A stretch of DNA of 5,544 bases, from assembly GCA_002332715.1 (NCBI GenBank), contig DDBE01000049.1, positions 1 through 5,544 on the forward strand, given 5' to 3'. Of this stretch, positions 1 through 5,544 are shown one piece after another. Below the pieces are notes generated by a model that saw only the letters and a list, made by a program, of their open reading frames with translations, did no database searches and was not told the origin of the DNA. Each line of letters opens with the position of its first letter. Positions within the stretch are counted from its first letter, which is position 1. The translations under genes were made by a program, and so were the position numbers. The DNA comes from Flavobacteriales bacterium UBA2040. GTDB taxonomy: Bacteria > Bacteroidota > Bacteroidia > Flavobacteriales_D > Crocinitomicaceae.

Positions 1-836
1 CGTTTTGGTGTGAAAAGACCAATACAATGTTTGTCTAAGATTCCAGCAATGTGCAGCGGCCCTGTAGAACACGCGACTAAAACATCTGAACGGTTGATAA
101 AGGATACCAATTCAGTTAAAGAAAACTGTCCAGTAGTATCGATTCTGTCTTCTGTGAATTTAATATCTGGTCGAATCAATAATCCTTCTTTTTCAGTTCC
201 TGTAAAAAACACGCGACAACCTAATTCAATTAAGCGGTCAGACAATTCAACATATTTTTCTATCGGCCATTCCACAGCGCTTCCCTGCGATTTTGTATGG
301 AGAATTACTTTGGGTTTTTCCGATTTAAGAATATCCGAGTCTACAACCGTTTTCGATTTAAAGTAAGAAAGATCCTCATTCAAATCTGCCCAAGTTGGCA
401 ATTCATTCCAGCCTAAATTTCGAAGTAAATGAAAATTCAATTGTGCTTCGTGAAATTCAGAATTCTTTCTTGTAAAATTGATTCTTTGGTTACAAGTCAG
501 CATGTGAAATCGACGATGAGATGTTCCAATACGTTGAGGGATTTTTGCTGCCTTTGCCAAAGCTGCGATTTCCTTTTTAGGGAATACATGAACAATTGCC
601 TCAAATTTCCCTTCTTTTAGTTGATTTATCTGACCCAGTTTAGGCTGATCCAGTAATTCTGTAAAATCGAGTATCTCATCAACAGAAGTGCACGATTCTA
701 TAACAGGAATTGTATACCGTGCCGCTAAAAAGGTGATGTGCAACTCTGGGTACTTGACTTTCAAGGAAGCACAAAGAGGCAATGTCAAAATCACATCACC
801 AATACTGTCTGTTCTAGAAATGAGTATCCTTTTCAA
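1..836 (-). CDS. Glycosyltransferase family 9 (heptosyltransferase-like), 3' end cut by window edge
   Basis: This gene reads open from a TTG at 834-836 to the left edge, giving 278 codons with no stop. The family (GT9; WaaC, WaaF, WaaQ) transfers heptose or related sugars from nucleotide donors onto lipopolysaccharide core in the cytoplasm. Near the N-terminus, residues 8-20 read RTDSIGDVILTLP, the classic GT9 opening; Asp14 aligns with the proposed catalytic base of WaaC. HTKSQGSAVEWP (180-191) opens the second Rossmann half, and STGPLHIAG (257-265) is the diagnostic nucleotide-sugar-binding loop. GT9 proteins are usually about 330-360 residues, so some 60-80 residues are probably missing. 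The TTG overlaps the stop of the upstream glycosyltransferase in a TTGA arrangement and no ATG lies nearby, which favours this start and translational coupling. The exact sugar and acceptor cannot be told; surface glycans other than LPS core are possible. Confidence 0.9.
   Translation of the reverse strand, partial: MKRILISRTDSIGDVILTLPLCASLKVKYPELHITFLAARYTIPVIESCTSVDEILDFTELLDQPKLGQINQLKEGKFEAIVHVFPKKEIAALAKAAKIPQRIGTSHRRFHMLTCNQRINFTRKNSEFHEAQLNFHLLRNLGWNELPTWADLNEDLSYFKSKTVVDSDILKSEKPKVILHTKSQGSAVEWPIEKYVELSDRLIELGCRVFFTGTEKEGLLIRPDIKFTEDRIDTTGQFSLTELVSFINRSDVLVACSTGPLHIAGILDKHCIGLFTPK
833..836 (-). promoter_or_regulatory. TTGA stop-start overlap (GT2 / GT9)
   Basis: The TGA of the family 2 glycosyltransferase gene (833-835) overlaps a TTG (834-836) that opens the family 9 glycosyltransferase frame. 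The peptide read from this TTG begins exactly as GT9 proteins usually do (KRILISRTDSIGD after the initiator), so TTG is the likely start. A rare start codon within an overlap suggests translation coupled to the upstream gene, possibly at a reduced level. Confidence 0.6.
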
Positions 837-1582
837 CGTTTCTGCAATTTCAATAATTTATAATATTTGCGATAGGTCGCATATGCGCTCAATCGTGATA
901 TTGTAAAGCCTGTTGTCCCATCCAAAATTCCTTTTTTCAATATAAAGCTTTTGATGAACTGAGCTGTAGTTTTTACGGTGATTTTAAGCCAATTAGACTT
1001 TCCTCCTGATTGAAATAATTCATTCGCTGCGATATCTCCAAAATACTCTATTTGCTTCAAATGATCTTCTTGTGTATAATACGAATAATGCAAAATATCA
1101 CCCTTTAAAAAACCTACACTTTCTCCTTTTTTCAAATCCAATCGATCATGTGGATTAACTCCTTCCCATTTTCCGAAATTTCGATTGATGAGCCGAGTTT
1201 TTGTATCCGGATACCATCCACAATGCTTCACCCAATAACCACAATAGTTGGTAAGTCGGCTCATTTTATACCCGTTAAATTCTTGATTTACTTTAACCTC
1301 TGCTATGCTATCTTGAAGTTCTGGCGCAAGTAACTCATCAGCATCAAGAGAAAGTATCCAATCATGCGTTGCAGATTGTATCGCAAAGTTTTTTTGTTGG
1401 ATATGACCGTCAAATGGATTTTGAATAAAGGTAACACCAAACGATTTGCAAATCTCCTCCGTTTTGTCCTTGGAAAACGAATCGATAACTACTATTTCAT
1501 CGGCAACGCCTTGAAGTGAGGTCAAACAGCGTTCGATATTCCTCTCTTCATTGTAGGTGATAATGACCGCCGAGAGTTTCAT
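833..1582 (-). CDS. Glycosyltransferase family 2, WaaE/KdtX-like
   Basis: This 249-residue protein is a cytoplasmic GT-A-fold glycosyltransferase. It opens with LSAVIITYNEERNIERCL (3-20), the nucleotide-binding first strand of GT2 enzymes, followed by DEIVVIDSFSKDKT (28-41). The metal/donor-binding DxD-like motif is LDADE (79-83). The C-terminal part contains a segment FIKSFILKKGILDGTTGF, typical of the WaaE/KdtX-type subgroup, in which the characterised Klebsiella WaaE adds glucose to a core heptose of LPS. Length (about 250 residues) matches that subgroup. It begins 4 bp after the DUF4837 stop and its TGA overlaps the TTG start of a GT9 gene, so the two transferases probably act on the same surface glycan. 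There is no Shine-Dalgarno sequence; the start is preceded by an A/T-rich run. Donor and acceptor in this organism are unknown. Confidence 0.92.
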   Translation of the reverse strand: MKLSAVIITYNEERNIERCLTSLQGVADEIVVIDSFSKDKTEEICKSFGVTFIQNPFDGHIQQKNFAIQSATHDWILSLDADELLAPELQDSIAEVKVNQEFNGYKMSRLTNYCGYWVKHCGWYPDTKTRLINRNFGKWEGVNPHDRLDLKKGESVGFLKGDILHYSYYTQEDHLKQIEYFGDIAANELFQSGGKSNWLKITVKTTAQFIKSFILKKGILDGTTGFTISRLSAYATYRKYYKLLKLQKR

Positions 1583-1586
1583 GATT

Positions 1587-2657
1587 TTATTTTATTACAA
1601 CACTTTTGAGAATAGCCTGAACTTCACGAAGCGGTTGTGTCCAAGAAGCAGTGCTTGGCGCGTCGACATATCCGCTCACGCAAATCATTTTTTGCGATTT
1701 CGGATGAATAAAATGATACGCCCAAAAGGCTCCACCCGTTCCGTGTTTGCCTAGGCCAACGAAGACAAACATACCCTTCATCTCTACAGCTGACAGTGTT
1801 CCATCTTCATTCGTTGTAGGATCTATTTCTGGGTAAACTATCTTGTTGTATTGAGTGCCCATGTACATTCCTTCATAATCAGATGGAACGTTGAATCGTA
1901 ACATAGTGTCTCGATCGCGCAGAAGTTTCTCTAAGCTAAACTGCGATGAATCTTTATAATCATATTGATATACCAATATCCCCGAGGTAATCGTTCCAGG
2001 ATCTTGCGTCCCTGCACCAACAAATTCTATGGGTCTTGCAGCGCTTGGAAACTCAATTCTATAAAAATTAGCTCTGGTAGTCACTAATCTTGCGCCATCC
2101 GGTAATTGAAAATCGATTCCGAAGTTTTTTATGACTTTGTCAGAGATATATCGATTTTCTGATTCAGCATAATATTTTTTAATTCGTTTCCACTCAAAGG
2201 TGTCAAACTCCTGGTGAACAGACTTTAATCCGGCAGAACATGTTTTTTCCAATTGGTCAAAATCTCTGGCCGTGATATCGATTACCAATTGATCTGCAGC
2301 CCAAACACCCACTCTTTTTTCAATCTTACCTATATCACCTTTCAGCGTGGGATCAATATTAATAAACATTGTATTTCGGTAACGCTTTACGCCTTGGGTG
2401 AAATGATTGGGCGTTTTATGAATTAACTCAAATGTGGCTACATCAGGGAAATACTGCATAATGAACTGGGTCAAATTTGTATCCAAACATTCTTTGAATC
2501 TTGAATCCCAAATATCTTGATCACAAACGACTAATATCTCCCCTATTTTCCCAGTAACTGCTATTCCTGTAGACTTAAAACTCTTCTTATCAAAGTTACA
2601 TGAAGATAAACCTAGCACTGCAACAACACAATACAATAAAAACTTCATGTTCATCAT
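1587..2657 (-). CDS. DUF4837 family lipoprotein
   Basis: This 356-residue protein belongs to DUF4837, a Bacteroidota family with no known function. A short hydrophobic signal peptide ends in the lipobox LSSC (17-20), so the mature protein should be lipidated at Cys20 and anchored in the cell envelope. Family-like segments are GKIGEILVVCDQDIW (36-50), HKTPNHF (80-86), KRYRN (91-95), the TGGAFWAYHF stretch (307-316), and the GYVDAP segment (329-334) followed by a C-terminal helix (QPLREVQAIL). The ATG at 2655-2657 overlaps the TGA of the transglycosylase gene as ATGA, suggesting coupled translation. Two further in-frame ATGs follow, and Met4 (2646-2648) would give an equally good signal peptide (MKFLLYCVVAVLGLSSC), so the start is uncertain by three codons. 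Its position beside a peptidoglycan-cleaving enzyme suggests an envelope role, but that is inference. Confidence 0.9.
   Translation of the reverse strand: MMNMKFLLYCVVAVLGLSSCNFDKKSFKSTGIAVTGKIGEILVVCDQDIWDSRFKECLDTNLTQFIMQYFPDVATFELIHKTPNHFTQGVKRYRNTMFINIDPTLKGDIGKIEKRVGVWAADQLVIDITARDFDQLEKTCSAGLKSVHQEFDTFEWKRIKKYYAESENRYISDKVIKNFGIDFQLPDGARLVTTRANFYRIEFPSAARPIEFVGAGTQDPGTITSGILVYQYDYKDSSQFSLEKLLRDRDTMLRFNVPSDYEGMYMGTQYNKIVYPEIDPTTNEDGTLSAVEMKGMFVFVGLGKHGTGGAFWAYHFIHPKSQKMICVSGYVDAPSTASWTQPLREVQAILKSVVIK
2654..2657 (-). promoter_or_regulatory. ATGA stop-start overlap (transglycosylase / DUF4837)
   Basis: The TGA of the MltD-like gene (2654-2656) shares bases with the first ATG of the DUF4837 gene (2655-2657). 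No Shine-Dalgarno sequence is visible ahead of it. Such overlaps usually mean translation of the downstream gene depends on ribosomes terminating on the upstream one. The inference weakens if the lipoprotein really starts at Met4, although coupling would still be possible over so short a distance. Confidence 0.6.
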
Positions 2658-4102
2658 TTTACACGAATTTGTTGACCCACTTTTAATTTGTCAATATTGA
2701 TGCCGGGGTTTAGTTTTTTCAACTGTGTTGTCGTTAGGCCATGTCGTTTTGCAATAAAAGAAAAGTTGTCCCCACTTCTAACCCTGTAATGCCTAACGAC
2801 AGGTTCTGCTTTATATTCTTTTTTCTTACCACCAATTTTAAGTTTTTGCCCAACAAATATTTTAGTGGAAGACAAGGCGTTCCATGCTCGAATATCTTCC
2901 ACAGTAACACCATAATCACGCGAAATAGAACCCAATGATTCGCCTCGTGTCACCACGTGGGTTTGGACCTTCCCTTGTTTGCTTGGATCCACTAAAATTA
3001 TTTTTCCAACTTCATCATCATCCACTTTATTCTTCTCTATTTCTGCGAGAATTTCGTTTGTATCGATCACAGGAACTGGAACTACGTATAATTCGTTTTC
3101 TCTCGAAACCAAAATGCCAATTACTTCTAAAGGACCGGAAATACACTGACGCGGAGTTGTTTCGGGAATGAAATTGCGCTTATAAATTGGATTCAATGTT
3201 TTAATATCGGCCACATCCCAACCAATTAAATCTGAAATTTTCTGCATAGAAATACCACCTTTCATACAAATCGTATCCAATTGGGCATGATGAATTTTCG
3301 CTGGAGCTGGAATGATATTGTGTTCTTTGTGATACGTCAACAAATAAGCTGCTCCAATGAAATTAGGCACATATCCTTGCGTTTCTCTTGGCAAAAATGA
3401 GCGAATTCCCCAGTAAGTAGTTTTTCCGCCGGAACGTCGAATTGCTTTATTTACATTACCTGGTCCTGCGTTATACGCCGCCAAAGCCATGTACCAATCG
3501 TCATAAATTCCGTGCAATTTCTTCAAATATCGACAGGCCGCATCCGTTGCCAAAACAGGGTCCATTCTTTCGTCGATATAGGTGTTTTCTTTCAATCCAA
3601 AATACTTACCGGTTCCGTACATGAACTGCCACAATCCCATCGCGCCAGCATGTGAGCGAACTTGTGGACGCAAACCACTTTCAATAACCGCAAGGTATTT
3701 CAATTCCAAGGGCATTTCATATTTATCCAATGTTTCCTCAAACAAATCGAAATACAAGGCACTTCGTCCCAAAACAATTCGGGCAAAATTTCGTCTTTGT
3801 TCTACAAAAAACTTAACACTTGCCAACGAAGGTTCATTACACTGAAAATCGAAAGGACTTATGTTGTCCATCTTCGCCATGCGCATGCAGTATACCTCAT
3901 CTGAAAACGACGGAATTTCGTTTGCTTCATAGTTCAAGGCTTGCATTACAGAATCGTAATCCGTCGAATTGGCATAATCGGCGTAAAAAGCATTTAAGCT
4001 TTGTTCCACCATCTTTAAAAATTTTTCAGATTCAGGATCAGTCTGTTGAGCAGAAAAATTTTGCGTTAGGCACAGGAGGAAAATGGATAGGAAAAATTTC
4101 AT
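2654..4102 (-). CDS. MltD-like lytic transglycosylase (SLT domain plus LysM repeats)
   Basis: This 482-residue protein is predicted to cleave the glycan strands of peptidoglycan, forming 1,6-anhydro-muramyl ends, outside the cytoplasmic membrane. A signal peptide occupies residues 1-18, with probable cleavage after FSA (16-18). It has no lipobox cysteine, unlike E. coli MltD. The SLT domain spans roughly 125-260: catalytic Glu141 in YLAVIESGLRPQ, then AGAMGLWQF (152-160) and ALAAYNAGPGNV (206-217). A degenerate LysM-like segment lies at about 275-325 (KISDLIGWDVADIKTLNP), an acidic linker around 359-364, and two clear LysM domains at about 381-423 and 438-481, which should bind peptidoglycan N-acetylglucosamine. 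The ATG directly abuts the gatA stop (TAAATG) and the TGA overlaps the next gene. Length and domain order are usual for MltD-like proteins of Bacteroidota; I assign family rather than strict orthology. Confidence 0.94.
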   Translation of the reverse strand: MKFFLSIFLLCLTQNFSAQQTDPESEKFLKMVEQSLNAFYADYANSTDYDSVMQALNYEANEIPSFSDEVYCMRMAKMDNISPFDFQCNEPSLASVKFFVEQRRNFARIVLGRSALYFDLFEETLDKYEMPLELKYLAVIESGLRPQVRSHAGAMGLWQFMYGTGKYFGLKENTYIDERMDPVLATDAACRYLKKLHGIYDDWYMALAAYNAGPGNVNKAIRRSGGKTTYWGIRSFLPRETQGYVPNFIGAAYLLTYHKEHNIIPAPAKIHHAQLDTICMKGGISMQKISDLIGWDVADIKTLNPIYKRNFIPETTPRQCISGPLEVIGILVSRENELYVVPVPVIDTNEILAEIEKNKVDDDEVGKIILVDPSKQGKVQTHVVTRGESLGSISRDYGVTVEDIRAWNALSSTKIFVGQKLKIGGKKKEYKAEPVVRHYRVRSGDNFSFIAKRHGLTTTQLKKLNPGINIDKLKVGQQIRVK

Positions 4103-5443
4103 TTAATTGTTTTTGGACAACGTATGAATGGAATTAGCTTGTAACTCCAAAATGGATTGTGAAAAGTTAAACATTGCCTTTTCTTCAAAATTTTTGGCCA
4201 TTATTTGAACTCCAAAAGGAAGACCTTTACTATCGGTCCCAATTGGCAATGAGATAGCTGGATTTCCGGTTAAGTTCGCATGAACCGTGAAAATATCTTG
4301 TAAATACATTTGAATGGGGTCGCTCAAATTACCAATTGGAAAAGCCGAAGATGGAGTGGTTGGCATCAAAATGAAATCAGCTGATTTTAATAACTCATCC
4401 GTTTTATTTTTCAAAACCGCTCTTACTCTTTGAGCTTTTGTATAATACGCATCGTAATATCCTTGTGAAAGCACGAAAGTACCAGCCATTATTCTGCGTT
4501 GAACTTCTGGTCCAAAACCTTCAGATCTTGATTTCTTATAGGTTTGCTCTACTCCTTGGGCTTCAGAACTTCTATGTCCGTAATGCACCCCATCGAATCG
4601 AGATAAATTGGATGAAGCTTCGGCAGTAGTCAAAACATAGTAAGTTGGAACCATGTAATCTAGGTACGGAAAACTGACCATTTGAATAGTATGGCCAGCA
4701 TCTTTCAATGCTTGGATCGTTTCGTTCATTTTTGCTTTAACATCAACAGCTATACCAATATGATTTAAACAATCTTCTATTACCGCTATCGTTTTTTTCT
4801 CTGTCGAAGCCAGTGATGAATAATCATCAACTGATTTTGAAGAAGATGTGCTATCCATATCATCTTTTCCAGCCATTATCTCAATCAATAAGGCATTGTC
4901 TTCCAGCGAATTGGTAAATGGTCCAATCTGATCAAAGGAAGAAGCATAGGCGATAAGTCCGTATCTGCTAATTCGACCATAGGTTGGTTTTGACCCAAAA
5001 GTCCCAGTAAAGGATGCTGGTTGCCGAATGGAACCTCCTGTATCACTCCCAAGCGCTGCTGTGCACATTCCTGAAGCCACAGCCGCTGCCGAACCACCTG
5101 ATGAACCTCCTGGAACCAAATCTTTGTTTAATGGATTCTTTACAGGGCCGTACGCCGAATTTTCATTGGATGAGCCCATTGCAAATTCATCGCAGTTTAG
5201 TCGACCAATAATAATTGCATCTTCCGCCAACAATCTCTCAACTGCGGTTGCAGAATATAGCGAGGTAAATCCTTCTAATATTTTTGAAGAAGCAGAAACT
5301 TTGTGGTCTTTGAAGCAAATATTGTCTTTCAAACCGATGACCATACCCGCCAATCGGCCTGCTTTTCCTCCTGCTCTTTTTTGATCTATTTGTTTAGCTT
5401 GCTCCAATGCGGATGTTTCAAACACCTCCAAAAAGGCATTCAA
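4103..5443 (-). CDS. gatA: Asp-tRNA(Asn)/Glu-tRNA(Gln) amidotransferase subunit A, open frame after an in-frame stop
   Basis: GatA is the amidase of the cytoplasmic GatCAB complex: it releases ammonia from glutamine, which GatB uses to amidate Glu-tRNA(Gln) or Asp-tRNA(Asn). In the 446 residues counted from the TTG at 5441-5443, the amidase triad is intact: Lys39 (IGLKDNI), cis-Ser114 (PGGSSGGS) and Ser138 (SDTGGSIRQPAS). Spacing matches Lys79/Ser154/Ser178 of Staphylococcus aureus GatA, so about 40 N-terminal residues are missing relative to that protein. The C-terminal part, with GYYDAYYTKAQRVR and the DIFTVHANLTGNPAISLP region (364-409), looks normal. The true beginning evidently lies upstream: the frame continues with GatA-like sequence to the window edge but meets TAA at 5498-5500. 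TTG at 5443 is simply the first conventional start after that stop and sits inside a conserved stretch (QDLNAFLEVF), so it is unlikely to be the native start. Confidence 0.9.
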   Translation of the reverse strand: MNAFLEVFETSALEQAKQIDQKRAGGKAGRLAGMVIGLKDNICFKDHKVSASSKILEGFTSLYSATAVERLLAEDAIIIGRLNCDEFAMGSSNENSAYGPVKNPLNKDLVPGGSSGGSAAAVASGMCTAALGSDTGGSIRQPASFTGTFGSKPTYGRISRYGLIAYASSFDQIGPFTNSLEDNALLIEIMAGKDDMDSTSSSKSVDDYSSLASTEKKTIAVIEDCLNHIGIAVDVKAKMNETIQALKDAGHTIQMVSFPYLDYMVPTYYVLTTAEASSNLSRFDGVHYGHRSSEAQGVEQTYKKSRSEGFGPEVQRRIMAGTFVLSQGYYDAYYTKAQRVRAVLKNKTDELLKSADFILMPTTPSSAFPIGNLSDPIQMYLQDIFTVHANLTGNPAISLPIGTDSKGLPFGVQIMAKNFEEKAMFNFSQSILELQANSIHTLSKNN

Positions 5444-5544
5444 ATCCTGGTTTTCTTGAATTTTTCCAAGATATACCTGTACAATGTCAACAAGGGATTA
5501 ACCACTTGTCAATTTCGCTTTTACATCAGCAAAAGTGCGTAAAT
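5444..5544 (-). pseudogene. gatA: Interrupted N-terminal coding sequence of gatA (in-frame TAA at 5498-5500)
   Basis: Reading the minus strand in the gatA frame gives LRTFADVKAKLTSG (5501-5542), then a TAA stop, then SLVDIVQVYLGKIQENQD (5444-5497), which runs directly into the body of gatA. Both segments resemble the N-terminal helices of GatA proteins. By my unaided alignment with Bacillus subtilis GatA, the stop occupies the place of one ordinary residue, with no length change. The reading frame is the same on both sides, so a base substitution (for example from TTA, AAA, GAA, CAA or TCA) explains it better than an indel. The start codon is probably only a handful of codons beyond the right edge. 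Whether this is a real nonsense mutation or a base-call error cannot be decided here. Confidence 0.7.

Noticed and set aside
10..366. Plus-strand open frame of 118 codons
   Set aside because: It lies opposite the GT9 gene, whose minus-strand product carries clear family motifs. The plus-strand peptide is low in recognisable motifs and looks like an antisense shadow.
1583..1586. Possible promoter or terminator between DUF4837 and GT2 genes
   Set aside because: The gap is only 4 bp, and I see no hairpin followed by a T-run on the minus strand; the A/T-rich bases belong to the end of the DUF4837 gene and the translation initiation region.
3820..4137. Plus-strand open frame of 105 codons spanning the gatA/transglycosylase junction
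   Set aside because: It is antisense to two well-supported genes and shows no domain, signal peptide or initiation signal.
5028..5384. Plus-strand open frame of 118 codons opposite gatA
   Set aside because: It is antisense to the conserved amidase signature region (Gly/Ser-rich). Its Pro/Ala-rich peptide is the expected mirror of that sequence.
5498..5500. TAA reassigned as a sense codon, or programmed readthrough/frameshifting in gatA
   Set aside because: gatA itself and the DUF4837 gene end with TAA at expected positions, so TAA is used as stop. The homology stays in the same frame on both sides, so no frameshift is needed, and I see no recoding signal.

Overview
The window is a densely packed, single-strand gene block. 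All five recognisable genes lie on the minus strand, so transcription runs from the right edge to the left edge. Its character suggests a member of the Bacteroidota, most likely Flavobacteriales: the DUF4837 lipoprotein family is essentially confined to that phylum, the sequence is AT-rich, AT-rich stretches rather than clear Shine-Dalgarno sequences precede the starts, and a MltD-like transglycosylase sits next to the DUF4837 gene. I cannot name the genus; a Fluviicola/Crocinitomicaceae-like bacterium would fit but is only an impression.

In order of transcription, the layout is as follows. (1) gatA, the amidase subunit of the Asp-tRNA(Asn)/Glu-tRNA(Gln) amidotransferase (4103-5443 as an open frame). 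Its N-terminal coding sequence continues in the same frame to the right edge but is broken by a TAA at 5498-5500. (2) A secreted MltD-like lytic transglycosylase with LysM repeats (2654-4102). (3) A DUF4837 lipoprotein (1587-2657). (4) A family 2 glycosyltransferase of the WaaE/KdtX type (833-1582). (5) A family 9 (heptosyltransferase-like) glycosyltransferase that starts at 836 with TTG and runs off the left edge.

The junctions are 0 bp, -4 bp (ATGA), +4 bp and -4 bp (TTGA). There is no intergenic space for an internal terminator, and no stretch above 300 bases lacks a gene. The block therefore reads as one operon with tight translational coupling. After gatA it is an envelope set: peptidoglycan cleavage, an uncharacterised lipoprotein, and two sugar transferases of the kind that build lipopolysaccharide core or other cell-surface glycans.

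I found no RNA genes, CRISPR arrays, mobile elements, repeats, attachment sites or origins. The most notable observation is the in-frame stop near the 5' end of gatA. It could be a sequencing or assembly error, a genuine nonsense mutation, or a case of downstream re-initiation. I see no convincing sign of a novel biological system.
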